This document shows, piece by piece, positions 15,562-24,076 of a stretch of 64,000 nucleotides of DNA (positions are counted from its first letter, which is position 1; every line of letters begins with the position of its first letter). The position numbers and the translations under genes were made by a program. The stretch spans positions 1 through 64,000 of the forward strand of contig NZ_FOMZ01000017.1 of NCBI RefSeq assembly GCF_900112765.1, given 5' to 3'. Origin of the DNA: Actinopolyspora alba (GTDB lineage: Bacteria; Actinomycetota; Actinomycetes; Mycobacteriales; Pseudonocardiaceae). Below the pieces are notes generated by a model. That model was not told the origin of the DNA, searched no databases, and worked only from the letters and a program-made list of their open reading frames with translations.

Positions 15562-17283
15562 TCAGTGGGACTGCCGCGCCACCGTCGGGCCGCTGGAGCC
15601 GACCAGGAAGTCGAGATCACAGCCTTGGTCGGCCTGCAGGACGTGCTCGGTGTAGAGCTTCACCCAGCCGCGCTCCTCCTGCCGCGTGGTGGGTCGCCAC
15701 TCGGAACGCCGACGGGCGAGTTCCTCATCGGGCACGTCGAGGTGCAGCCGACGGGAGGCCACGTCGAGTTCGATCCGGTCACCGGTCCGCACCAGCGCGA
15801 GCGGTCCGCCCACGGCGGACTCGGGGCAGACGTGCAGTATCACGGTCCCGTAGGCGGTTCCGCTCATGCGCGCGTCGGAGATGCGCACCATGTCGTCCAC
15901 ACCCCGCTCGGCGAGTTTGCGGGGAATGGTGAGGTTGCCGACCTCGGGCATTCCGGGGTAACCGCGTGGTCCGGAGTTCCGCAGCACGAGCACCGTGTCC
16001 GCGTCCACGTCCAGCTCGGGGTCGTCGACGACGGCGTCGTACTCCTCGATGCTGTCGAACACCAGCGCCCTGCCCCGGTGGTTCGCCAGCGCGGGGGAGA
16101 CCGCGGACTGCTTGACGACCGCTCCGTTCGGGGCGAGGTTGCCGTGCAGCACCGCGGTCCCCGCGCCGAGGCCGAGCGGCTCCGCACGCGGGTGGATGAC
16201 TTCGGTGCCGGGCACCCGCTCCCCGCCGGACGCAGCCTCGACGAGCCCGTGCCCGGTGACCGTGACCGCCCGTTCGTCCAGCAGATCGGTCAGCTCGGCC
16301 AGGACGGCGGGCAGCCCACCCGCGTAGTAGAAGTCCTCCATCAGGTACTCGCCCGAGGGCTGCAGGTTCGCCAACCACGGCACGTCACGACTGATCGCGT
16401 CCAGGTCGTCCAGCGTCAGCGGGAGCCCCACCCTGCCCGCGATGGCCAGCAGGTGGACCACGGCGTTGGTGGATCCGCCCAGCGCCGCGTTGGCGACCAC
16501 CGCGTTGCGCATCGCGGGTTCGGTCACGACTCTGCTGAGCCGCAGGTCCTCACCGACCATCTCGACGATCCGCTGTCCGGCGCGTTGCGCGGTGGCGTAA
16601 CGGCGGGAGTCCACGGCCGGTATCGCGGCGGACCCCGGGAGCGAGAGGCCCATAGCCTCGGTCAGGCAGGCCATGGTGGATGCGGTGCCCATCGTCATGC
16701 AGTGCCCGTTGCTCCGGGACATGCCCGACTCGGCGGCCAGGTAGTCCTGTTTGCTCATCCTGCCCGCGTTGACGTCCTGCGTGAACTGCCACACGGCCGT
16801 TCCCGAACCGATGTCGCAGCCTCGGAACTTGCCGTTGAGCATGGGGCCGCCCGTGACCACCAGGCTGGGCAGGTCCACGCTGGCCGCTCCCATGATCGAC
16901 CCGGGGGTCGTCTTGTCGCACCCGGTCAGCAGCACCGTTCCGTCCACGGGGTTGCCGCGCAGCGACTCCTCCACGTCCATCGACAGCAGGTTTCGGAAGA
17001 GCATGGCCGTGGGGCGCAGCAGCGTCTCGCCGAGCGACATCGTCGGGAACTCGACGGGAAATCCGCCCGCCTGCCAGACTCCCTGCTTGACGCTCTCGGC
17101 CAGCCTTCGCAGGTGCGCGTTGCACGGTGTGAACTCCGAGAAGGTGTTGCAGATCCCGATGACCGGACGTCCGTCGAAGACCTCGTCGGTGAACCCCTGG
17201 GCCCGCATCCACGAGCGGTGGAGGAAACCGCCTCTGCCGCTCTCGCCGAACCAGTGCCTGCTGCGGTTGTCCTCGTCGTTCAT
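15562..17283 (-). CDS. IlvD/Edd-family pentonate dehydratase (L-arabinonate/D-xylonate type)
   Basis: A 573-residue Fe-S dehydratase that would convert a pentonate to its 2-keto-3-deoxy acid. The N-terminus RHWFGESGRGGFLHRSWM is typical of sugar-acid dehydratases rather than dihydroxy-acid dehydratase. Cysteines at 54, 122 and 195 have the spacing (68 and 73) of the [2Fe-2S] ligands I recall for L-arabinonate dehydratase. The C-terminal SDARMSGTAYGT carries the catalytic Ser region. The ATG overlaps the aldehyde dehydrogenase stop by four bases (ATGA). Arabinonate and xylonate cannot be separated from sequence alone. Confidence 0.88.
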   Translation of the reverse strand: MNDEDNRSRHWFGESGRGGFLHRSWMRAQGFTDEVFDGRPVIGICNTFSEFTPCNAHLRRLAESVKQGVWQAGGFPVEFPTMSLGETLLRPTAMLFRNLLSMDVEESLRGNPVDGTVLLTGCDKTTPGSIMGAASVDLPSLVVTGGPMLNGKFRGCDIGSGTAVWQFTQDVNAGRMSKQDYLAAESGMSRSNGHCMTMGTASTMACLTEAMGLSLPGSAAIPAVDSRRYATAQRAGQRIVEMVGEDLRLSRVVTEPAMRNAVVANAALGGSTNAVVHLLAIAGRVGLPLTLDDLDAISRDVPWLANLQPSGEYLMEDFYYAGGLPAVLAELTDLLDERAVTVTGHGLVEAASGGERVPGTEVIHPRAEPLGLGAGTAVLHGNLAPNGAVVKQSAVSPALANHRGRALVFDSIEEYDAVVDDPELDVDADTVLVLRNSGPRGYPGMPEVGNLTIPRKLAERGVDDMVRISDARMSGTAYGTVILHVCPESAVGGPLALVRTGDRIELDVASRRLHLDVPDEELARRRSEWRPTTRQEERGWVKLYTEHVLQADQGCDLDFLVGSSGPTVARQSH

Positions 17284-18776
17284 AACGGCCTCCTGACCGG
17301 GGACGTGCTCCGCTCACCGTCGACGAGGCGGGGCAGCCCGAGCGGGTTGTGGTCCGCCAGTTCCTCCGGGAGCAGCGGTTGGGGAGTGGACTGGAAGCAC
17401 ACCGGGCGCAGGAACCGCCGCAGCGCCGTGGTGCCGACGGAGGTGTGCACCGACCCGGTGGTGGCGGGGTGGGGACCGCCGTGGTGCATGGCCGCCGTGA
17501 CCGCGACCCCGGTCGGCCAGCCGTTGAACACCACCCGGCCGACGCGCTCGCGCAGCACTTCCAGCAGCGGAGGAACCACCTCGTTGTCCGGATCGGACGG
17601 TCGTTCGGCCTCGCAGTGGAGGGTGGCGGTGAGGTTTCCCGTGAACGCCTCGGCGGCCTCCCGCAGCTCCGCGAGGTTCTCGTAGGTCACCACGATCGAG
17701 GTGGGGCCGAAGCACTCGGTGAGCGCGGAGTCGGAATCGGCCAGCAGTTCCGGCACGGTGGTTTCGAGCAGTGTGGCGGGTACCCGCTCGTCCGCCGGGG
17801 CGCCGGTGGCCAGCACCCGCATTCCGGGGACGGTGGTCAACCGCTCGCGTTCGGATGCGTGCGCGTCCCTGATCCGCTCGTTGAGCATCGTGGCGGGAGC
17901 CGACCGCTCCACCGCGTCGACGATGCGCTGCCGTTCGCCGTGCCCCGAGGGCAGGAACAGCAGGCCGGGCTTGGTGCAGAACTGTCCCGCGCCGAGGGTG
18001 AAGGACGCCACGTACCCCTCGACGATCTCGGGGCCGCGTGCGCGCAGCGCGGCGGGGGTGACGAACGCGGGGTTGAGGCTGCCCAGCTCGCCGTAGAAAG
18101 GAATGGGGTCGGGCCTGGAGTTCGCCGCGTCCAGCAGTGCTTTTCCGCCCGCCTCCGAGCCGGTGAACGTGGCCGCTTTGACCCGCGGATCGGTCAACGC
18201 GCGCAGGCCGGCGTCTTGCCCGTGCACCACCGCGAGAGTGCCTTCGGGGGCGCCGGAGGCGCGGAGCGCTCCGGCGAGGAGCTCGCCGACCCGTTCGGAC
18301 AGCCGTGGGTGTCCGGGGTGCGCTTTGACCACCACCGGACATCCCGCCGCCAGCGCCGAGGCGGTGTCACCGCCCGGGACGCTGAAGGCGAACGGGAAAT
18401 TGCTCGCGGCGAACACCACGACCGGTCCGAGCGGCACGAGCATCCGCCGCAGGTCGGGCCTGCCGTTCTCGGTCGCCGTGTCGATGACGGGTTCCAGGTA
18501 CCCGCCGTCCTCGAGTGCCGCGGCGAACATCCTGAGCTGTCCGCTGGATCTTCCCACCTCGCCGGTGAGGCGGGGGCGCGGCAGCGCCGTCTCGCTCTCG
18601 GCCAGCGAGACGAGCTCCTCGGTCGCGGCGTCCAGCGCGTCCGCCGCCGCCCGGAGCAGCAGGGCCCTTTCGGAGGGACGCAGCGCGGCGAGCGGTCCGG
18701 CCGCCTCGCGCGCGGCGTCGAGCGTTCGTTCGAGTGCGGGGAGGTCGGTTTCCTCCGGGATGGTGACCGTGGTCAT
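17280..18776 (-). CDS. Alpha-ketoglutarate semialdehyde dehydrogenase
   Basis: A 498-residue NAD(P)-dependent aldehyde dehydrogenase that oxidises 2-oxoglutarate semialdehyde to 2-oxoglutarate. It has the catalytic Cys in GAGQFCTKPG and the Glu in FYGELGSLNP. NFPFAFSVPGGDTASALAAG and the late NGWPTGV segment are typical of the KGSADH branch. It is translationally coupled on both sides: its ATG shares a base with the upstream FAH stop, and its stop overlaps the dehydratase ATG. It is the last step of the oxidative pentonate route. Confidence 0.88.
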   Translation of the reverse strand: MTTVTIPEETDLPALERTLDAAREAAGPLAALRPSERALLLRAAADALDAATEELVSLAESETALPRPRLTGEVGRSSGQLRMFAAALEDGGYLEPVIDTATENGRPDLRRMLVPLGPVVVFAASNFPFAFSVPGGDTASALAAGCPVVVKAHPGHPRLSERVGELLAGALRASGAPEGTLAVVHGQDAGLRALTDPRVKAATFTGSEAGGKALLDAANSRPDPIPFYGELGSLNPAFVTPAALRARGPEIVEGYVASFTLGAGQFCTKPGLLFLPSGHGERQRIVDAVERSAPATMLNERIRDAHASERERLTTVPGMRVLATGAPADERVPATLLETTVPELLADSDSALTECFGPTSIVVTYENLAELREAAEAFTGNLTATLHCEAERPSDPDNEVVPPLLEVLRERVGRVVFNGWPTGVAVTAAMHHGGPHPATTGSVHTSVGTTALRRFLRPVCFQSTPQPLLPEELADHNPLGLPRLVDGERSTSPVRRPL

Positions 18777-19681
18777 CACGCCCTCGCTTTCGGCTGGTCG
18801 GGGGATTCGGTGAACCAGGAGGTGGTTTCCCGCCCCCGCACGACGTGGTTCGACAGCCTCGCCACCTCGTCGATCTCGATCTCGATCAGATCGTCGGGGG
18901 CCAGGGTGAAGTCGAGTTCCGGAATGATCCCGGTGCCGGTGGCCAGCACGGCACCGTCCGGGAAGTCGGTCTCGGCGAACAGCGCGTCCACCAGTTCCCG
19001 CGGGGTTCGGTGCAGCTTCGCGGTGGAGGTCTCCCCGCGCCACACCTCGTCCCCGTCCCGTCGCACGGTCATGCGGATGCGCAGGTCGGTGGGGTCCTCC
19101 ACCTGCCAGATCGGCCTGATGCCCGCGCTGAGTCCGCAGCTGCCGTTGTAGACCTTGGCCTGCGGCAGGTAGAGCGGGTTCTCCCCTTCCAGGGAGCGTG
19201 AGCTCATGTCGTTGCACGCGGTCAGGCCGACGATCTCGCCGTGGTTGTTGACGACCAGCGCCAGTTCCGGCTCCGGGACGTTGAGCGGCGAGTCAGCGCG
19301 GATGGCGACGGGGTCGCCGTCCGTGACCACGCGCCACGCCGGTGCCTTGAAGAACAGCTCGGGCCGCTGCGCGTCGTAGACGTGCAGGTAGACGGTGCCC
19401 GCGTCGCTCTCCTCGACGCGCGCACCCCGAGACCGTTCGTAGGTCACGCCGCTCGCCCAGACCTCGGTGCGGCCGTCGATGGGAGGAAGCAGCCGAGCGC
19501 CCGATTCGGGCGTGGAGTCGGCGGAGGTGTCGCGCTCCAGGAGCTCGCGGAGCTCGGTCGCGGACAGGCGTAACAGTTCCGCGACGCTTTCCGCCGAGGG
19601 CAGGGGGTTGACGCGGTCTCCTTCGTGGCGGCCGACGCGGGCCGTGCCCGTCCCGGGATCCACGTAACGAACCAGGTGCAC
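18776..19681 (-). CDS. FAH-family 2-keto-3-deoxypentonate dehydratase (XylX-like)
   Basis: 301 residues of the fumarylacetoacetate hydrolase fold. Family signs are PEPELALVVN, ACNDMSSRSLEGENPLYLPQ and TGTGIIPELDFTLAPDDLIE, with metal-binding Glu residues. In this operon it should dehydrate 2-keto-3-deoxy-pentonate to 2-oxoglutarate semialdehyde, as XylX-type enzymes do. GTG 19681 is preferred because AAGGAGAGG lies just upstream; an in-frame ATG at 19717 falls in the promoter and operator region. It is the first gene of a three-gene overlapping operon. Confidence 0.85.
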   Translation of the reverse strand: MHLVRYVDPGTGTARVGRHEGDRVNPLPSAESVAELLRLSATELRELLERDTSADSTPESGARLLPPIDGRTEVWASGVTYERSRGARVEESDAGTVYLHVYDAQRPELFFKAPAWRVVTDGDPVAIRADSPLNVPEPELALVVNNHGEIVGLTACNDMSSRSLEGENPLYLPQAKVYNGSCGLSAGIRPIWQVEDPTDLRIRMTVRRDGDEVWRGETSTAKLHRTPRELVDALFAETDFPDGAVLATGTGIIPELDFTLAPDDLIEIEIDEVARLSNHVVRGRETTSWFTESPDQPKARA

Positions 19682-19710
19682 TGCGCCTCTCCTTGAGTTG
19701 TTTCGGGCGA

Positions 19711-19760
19711 CCATCACTCGTAATGGTCAGTATGCTGAACGGTAGACAACATGCTGAACG
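19711..19760. promoter_or_regulatory. Probable IclR operator/promoter region
   Basis: Two exact direct repeats, ATGCTGAACG at 19732-19741 and 19751-19760, start 19 bases apart. An inverted pair ACCAT...ATGGT lies at 19711-19726. The site is in the divergent gap between the pentonate operon and the IclR gene. It is the likely binding site for that regulator. Confidence 0.55.
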
Positions 19761-19841
19761 ATATGGGCCGCTGTGATCTGTGTCAATCCGAGGTGGGAAA
19801 TAGGATGCGGCGCAGGGACCGGCTGAGGAGGAGCACGGATC

Positions 19842-20639
19842 GTGGAGAACGAATCGGGTCAGGGGGACGGCGACCGCTCTCTCGCGCCCGCGGTTACGCG
19901 TGCGGTGGCGGTTCTGGACATGCTCGCCGCGAACCGGGATGAGTCGTTCGGGCCGAGCGAGCTCGGCCGGAGGTTGGGGATCGCGAAGTCCTCCGTGTCC
20001 AACGTGTGCCACGCCCTCGCCCAGGGAGGGCTGCTGCGTCAGGTGGACGGGGAGTACTGCCTCGGCCAGCGGCTGGTGGAGTACGGCGAGGCGTATCTCG
20101 CGGGTGTCGACCTCGTCCAGCAGTTCCACGCCGCCTGCCTCGAGCTGGCCGAGGACGAGGAGGAGACCCTCCAGCTGGCCGTGCTCGACGGTTCCGACGT
20201 GGTCTACCTGGCACGCAGGGGTGGAGGCCACCCGATCAGGCTGGTCTCCGAAGTCGGTCGTCACCTGCCCGCGACGTGTACCGCGGTGGGCAAGGCGATG
20301 CTCGCCACGCTGAGCGAGCGCGAGCTGGCGGAACGGCTCGGTACGGACCAGGAGCTGCCCCGGCTGACCGCGAACAGCGTGCGCACCCGCGCCGAACTGG
20401 ATCGGCAGCTTTCCGAGATCCGCGCCAGGGGCTACGCCGTCGACGACGAGGAAGCGGGCGAGGGCATATTCTGCCTGGCCGGCACGGTCTCGACCCGCAG
20501 CGGTACGACCGCCGCGGTCAGCGTCACCCTCCTCAAGGCCCGACACAGCCGGGAACGTGAACAACGACTCGTCGCATTGCTGCGAACGCTCGTGCGGGAC
20601 CTGGCGGGGCGGCTCGGTTCCACCGGGGTGCGGGGTTAG
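19842..20639 (+). CDS. IclR-family transcriptional regulator of the pentonate operon
   Basis: 265 residues. The N-terminal winged HTH (about 15-75) reads TRAVAVLDML, SELGRRLGIAKSSVSNVCHA and LLRQVDGEYCLG. The C-terminal IclR effector domain has the conserved LPATCTAVGKAMLA and YAVDDEE segments. GTG 19842 follows a GAGGAGGAG stretch. It is divergent from the FAH gene, so it most likely represses that operon until a pentonate or 2-keto-3-deoxy acid binds. Confidence 0.9.
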   Translation: MENESGQGDGDRSLAPAVTRAVAVLDMLAANRDESFGPSELGRRLGIAKSSVSNVCHALAQGGLLRQVDGEYCLGQRLVEYGEAYLAGVDLVQQFHAACLELAEDEEETLQLAVLDGSDVVYLARRGGGHPIRLVSEVGRHLPATCTAVGKAMLATLSERELAERLGTDQELPRLTANSVRTRAELDRQLSEIRARGYAVDDEEAGEGIFCLAGTVSTRSGTTAAVSVTLLKARHSREREQRLVALLRTLVRDLAGRLGSTGVRG

Positions 20640-20920
20640 CGGTATTCGGCGTCCCCGGCCGCCGCTCGGGAAGCGACGTCGAGCTCTCGCGCTCGTTGGC
20701 TACCGGGATTTCACCCCTGGTGTGTTGACGGCCGACAAGCCCGGCACGTTGTGCCGGATTTCATCCGCGCCGCTGTTGCGCGGCGGTTCCGGCTTTGTGA
20801 CCGTGGATCTCGCCGGGCCGCACGGTCGTCGCCTCGCCTCAGCGGGTAGTCCCGTCGTCCGGCACGGTTCGCCGCTGGTGGGCCGGAACACGACTTCCTC
20901 GAGAACCAGGAGCGCACGCG

Positions 20921-21973
20921 GTGTTCGATTTCTCCGAGCTGCGGCTCCCCGTGATCGCCGCGCCGATGGCGGGCGGACCGTCCACACCGGAACTGGTCGC
21001 CGCCGTGGCATCGGCGGGCGGCACCGGTTTCCTGGCGGCGGGCTACAAGACCCCGGAAACCCTGCGGGAGCAGATCGAACGGCTGCGCGGCGATATCCCG
21101 GTCTTCGGCGTCAACCTGTTCGTGCCGGGGCCGCCGTCCGACCGCGCCGAGGAGGTGGCCGCCTACCTGGCTGAACTGCGCGGCGAGGCCGAGCGCTACG
21201 CCGCGAAACTGCCGCAGCCCGACCCGGCCGACCGCGACCGGTTCGAGGAGAAGCTCGACATGCTGGAACGCGAACCGGTCCCGATCGTCTCCTTCACGTT
21301 CGGTCCGCCGCCCGAGGAGTTGGTGCGGCGGCTGCACCGGGTGGGCACGCACGTGGTGGCCAGCGTCACCACGGTCGACGAGGCGCTGCACGCCGAGCGC
21401 AACGGTGCCGACACCCTCACGGTTCAGGGCACCGAAGCGGGCGGCCACCGCGCGACGTTCCACGTGGACACCCCGGACGACGAGGTGAGCACCATCGAAC
21501 TGCTCGTGCGGGTGCGGGCGGCCACCGAGCTGCCGCTGCTCGCGGCCGGTGGGATCTCCGACGGCATCGACATCGCCAACGCGCTGCGGGCGGGGGCCAC
21601 GGCGGTGCAGCTGGGCACCGCCTTCCTGCGCTGCCCCGAGGCCGGGACGAACGGGCCGCACAAGGACGCGCTGATCGACCCGCGCTTCGCCGAGACCACC
21701 GTGACCAGGGCGTTCTCGGGCAGGAACGCGCGCGGGCTGCGCAACCGGTTCATCGCCGAGCACGACGCCACCGCCCCGGCCTCCTACCCGGAGGTCAACC
21801 AGCTCACCAAACCGCTGCGCGCCGCCGCGGCAGCGCAGGCCGATCAGGACGGGTTGGCGCTGTGGGCGGGGACCGGCTACCGCGAAGTGAGTGATGACCC
21901 GGCCGGGCGAATCGCCACTCGGCTGTGGGAGGAGGCCGGGAGCCCGGTTCCCGGCGATTTCGCGAGAAATTGA
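20921..21973 (+). CDS. Nitronate monooxygenase (NMO/2-nitropropane dioxygenase family)
   Basis: A 350-residue FMN-dependent TIM-barrel enzyme that oxidises alkyl nitronates such as propionate 3-nitronate. Signs are VIAAPMAGGPSTPELVAAV at the start, TVQGTEAGGHRATF, LLAAGGISDGIDIANALRAG and GTAFLRCPEAG. GTG 20921 follows AGGAG. The last codons (GDFARN and the stop) lie inside a copy of the ATTTCKCGMGAAAT palindrome, so the repeat has either inserted at or captured the gene end. The 281 bases before the gene show no other feature. Confidence 0.88.
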   Translation: MFDFSELRLPVIAAPMAGGPSTPELVAAVASAGGTGFLAAGYKTPETLREQIERLRGDIPVFGVNLFVPGPPSDRAEEVAAYLAELRGEAERYAAKLPQPDPADRDRFEEKLDMLEREPVPIVSFTFGPPPEELVRRLHRVGTHVVASVTTVDEALHAERNGADTLTVQGTEAGGHRATFHVDTPDDEVSTIELLVRVRAATELPLLAAGGISDGIDIANALRAGATAVQLGTAFLRCPEAGTNGPHKDALIDPRFAETTVTRAFSGRNARGLRNRFIAEHDATAPASYPEVNQLTKPLRAAAAAQADQDGLALWAGTGYREVSDDPAGRIATRLWEEAGSPVPGDFARN

Positions 21974-21975
21974 CG
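21953..21975. repeat. ATTTCKCGMGAAAT palindrome, copy 1
   Basis: Core at 21957-21970 (ATTTCGCGAGAAAT) with flanks GGCG and TGACG. It overlaps the 3' end and stop codon of the nitronate monooxygenase gene, in a convergent gap. Confidence 0.85.
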
Positions 21976-22037
21976 GTTCCCTCCGGGCCGGGGTGGCTAC
22001 CGGGGACGCCGTCATGGGCCGTGGTGTTTGGTGGTCA

Positions 22038-22122
22038 GCGGAAGCGGTTGGTCTTGAGGGCGGTGCGGTTCTTGGTGGCGCGGAGAGCCGCGCCGTGGGC
22101 TAGGTGAAGTCGGCGCACGCGC
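22038..22122 (-). pseudogene. DUF397 gene remnant
   Basis: The bases match the intact DUF397 gene at 24077-24265 on both sides of an internal deletion of about 50 bases: GCGGTTGGTCTTGAGGGCGG, then CGGTTCTTGGTGGCGCGGAG and CCGCGCCGT. The reading frame is lost. It shows that a second XRE/DUF397 locus or a duplication once existed here. Confidence 0.65.
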
Positions 22123-22169
22123 CGATCCAGGTAGGAAGCAGCTGATCACCGCCGCCAAGCTCATCGGGG

Positions 22170-22712
22170 CTACGCGGCGTTGCGCAGCATGGCTCGGTAT
22201 TGGTGTGCGTCTACGTACAGCCGGCCGAGATCGTCACCGTCCGAGGACCACAGGATGCATTCGGGCCGCTCACCTGTTCCACGGCGGCAGAACTCGCGGA
22301 TCGCGGCTTCCACGTGGTCGAGTGGGATGGTGTAGGCGGGGTGGAACCAGCGTGGGTATCCCGGGTCACCGATGACTGCGGGGTCCCGGGGAGGACGCGG
22401 GTTGACCGAGACCCACCGGTGGCCGTAAAGGGAGTCGGCCACTTGGCGCTCTTCGGTGTGTGTCCAGGTCAGCGCGCCGAAGCCGGTGCGTGGATTCGTC
22501 GCGATCTGCAGGTAGTTGTCCGGCCACCAGTCGAAGGTATCCGCATCGTGACGAGCGGTGGCGAAGCTGAAGTAGGCATCTTCGCCGGGGGCCATCGCTT
22601 CCCACGGGGTGCCCGGGTCCAGGTCGTACAGGACCTTGTTGATCAGCGCTTCGACCTGCTGGGGGGACTCACCGTAGTGGTAGGTCCCGTGGATCACCGC
22701 GTTCAAGATCAT
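22170..22712 (-). CDS. Imm1-family immunity protein
   Basis: A 180-residue cytosolic protein. The blocks NPRTGFGALTWTHTEER, WVSVNPRPP, a DPGYPRWFHP segment and the C-terminal ECILW strand are those of Imm1, a known immunity family for deaminase toxins. ATG 22712 overlaps the toxin stop (ATGA), with GGGAG about 9 bases upstream; an in-frame ATG at 22739 is less likely. The tight coupling and family both say it neutralises the deaminase toxin encoded just before it. Confidence 0.85.
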   Translation of the reverse strand: MILNAVIHGTYHYGESPQQVEALINKVLYDLDPGTPWEAMAPGEDAYFSFATARHDADTFDWWPDNYLQIATNPRTGFGALTWTHTEERQVADSLYGHRWVSVNPRPPRDPAVIGDPGYPRWFHPAYTIPLDHVEAAIREFCRRGTGERPECILWSSDGDDLGRLYVDAHQYRAMLRNAA

Positions 22713-23698
22713 TGTGGGGCCACTCCCTTCAAGGGCCATTCTCGCTGAGAGACGGCGGAGACGACAGTCATGGTGACCTCTCGGGGCAGCAGCGCCCGCA
22801 CGGCACGCTGACATCCCAGCGGTGGCCCGCAGACGTAGGGATGATTGATGACGACGGTCATGTGCGTGATGGTGCTTCCGCGTTCTCGCTGCTGACGCAG
22901 CCACATGGCCAGCTTCGTCTCGGCATGATCGGTGCTGTCGATCTTGCTGCCCGGCGGAGAAACCGGAGGGAACTGCTTGGACTTGGTCAAGAAGTCCTGG
23001 GCAGCATAACCGAGTTCCTGCTCGGTAGAGCTTGATAGCGACATGATTTCGTTGCCGTGATCATCGAAGGCGATAGCCCGGGTCGGACTGTAGTTGTTCG
23101 AGGGCGGGATGCGCTTACCGACAGCAGCGAGCCATTGGGGGCTGCCGAACTCGGGGGTGGACTCGTGCGGCTGGTCGGGCTGCGCTGTGTTCTCCGACGA
23201 GGGTGTGGCGACCATCGGTGGGCTCGCCTCGTCATCGCTGGGGACTCCGGCGGTCTCGGCTCCGGGGGCACCGATGCTGGTCATGTAGGTGCGGATGGTC
23301 TTGTCGACCGAAACGAGTGTTTGGCTGGTCTCGGTCGTGGTGGACCAGGCTTCGCGGTAGGCCGGGATGCCGGCCGACAGGTCGGGGTGGGTGTGCTCGT
23401 CGACGACGGCGGCCAGGGTCTGGCCGCTTTCGCCGATCCGGTGGCGGGCTCGGGCGAGAGCGGTCTGGCTTTCGGCGAGTTTGGTCAGCACCAGGGCCAG
23501 CTGTTCGCCGAGCTTTTCGAGGCTGCTCACGGTGCCTGCCTGTGTTTCCGTCTCGGCGCGAGTGAAGGGTGTGGCTTGCCTGCCGGTGGCACGCTCGTCC
23601 GCGGCGCTCGCGGTAGTGATCGCGGGCAGAGGCAGCCCGGCGACCGGCGGTTGTGCGGCACGTCTGGCGCCGAACTCGCTGTGGGTCTCGGTCTCCAT
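22709..23698 (-). CDS. DddA-like (SCP1.201-type) cytosine deaminase toxin
   Basis: A 329-residue protein. An N-terminal helical region (about residues 57-145, beginning SSLEKLGEQLAL) resembles the Ala-rich helical leaders of actinobacterial deaminase toxins. A linker rich in Pro, Ser and Thr follows. The C-terminal deaminase domain has HAETKLAMWLR (H258, catalytic E260) and VCGPPLGCQ (C290, C296), the zinc ligands, followed by RALLP and TMTVV. This pattern is that of the SCP1.201-like/DddA family, whose characterised member deaminates cytosine in double-stranded DNA. ATG 23698 is supported by codon use, with GTG 23530 as an alternative. Imm1 follows. There is no Hint domain. Confidence 0.85.
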   Translation of the reverse strand: METETHSEFGARRAAQPPVAGLPLPAITTASAADERATGRQATPFTRAETETQAGTVSSLEKLGEQLALVLTKLAESQTALARARHRIGESGQTLAAVVDEHTHPDLSAGIPAYREAWSTTTETSQTLVSVDKTIRTYMTSIGAPGAETAGVPSDDEASPPMVATPSSENTAQPDQPHESTPEFGSPQWLAAVGKRIPPSNNYSPTRAIAFDDHGNEIMSLSSSTEQELGYAAQDFLTKSKQFPPVSPPGSKIDSTDHAETKLAMWLRQQRERGSTITHMTVVINHPYVCGPPLGCQRAVRALLPREVTMTVVSAVSQREWPLKGVAPQ

Positions 23699-23699
23699 T

Positions 23700-23928
23700 C
23701 CCCACGCGTCTCCGGTAACACGCCGCCGGGAAGGATTGTCACCGCGCGGCCTCCTGCGGTGTGGCTGGCGGCTTCGGTAAGGACGCACTGTGCGCGGTGG
23801 AGCGCCTCATCCTGCTCCGGGGCGGACCCGGGATCCTTGCCCCCGTCGCTGCGGGCCACGTCCTGGGTGCGACTGACGGTTTGTTCGGCCTGCGCGCGGA
23901 TCGTGGGGAGAGTGGGGAGCTGTTGCAT
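23700..23928 (-). other. Uncertain coding segment upstream of the deaminase toxin
   Basis: From ATG 23928 one frame reads MQQLPTLPTIRAQAEQTVS and continues with Ala/Gln-rich helical sequence and strong G/C third positions to about 23740. That bias then moves to the toxin frame. The frame itself runs on to a stop at 23527. Either a short gene precedes the toxin, or the true toxin start is 23928 and a frameshift splits it. No ribosome site is seen before 23928. The gap 23929-24076 holds nothing recognised. Confidence 0.4.
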
Positions 23929-24076
23929 GGCGCGACGGTAGCGTCGCCGACCGACAGCGAGTGCTCTTCAGCGGACGAACCCGTCGCGGAAGACCTTCTT
24001 TCCGGTCAAAACGTGGCCGACCGAAAGGACCGTCCCGGTGCGCGCGCACTTTCCGGGACGGTCTGAACGGCTGAGC

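Noticed and set aside
15565-17685. 706-codon plus-strand frame opposite the dehydratase
   Set aside because: No recognisable domain. The minus strand encodes a complete Fe-S dehydratase with correctly spaced Cys.
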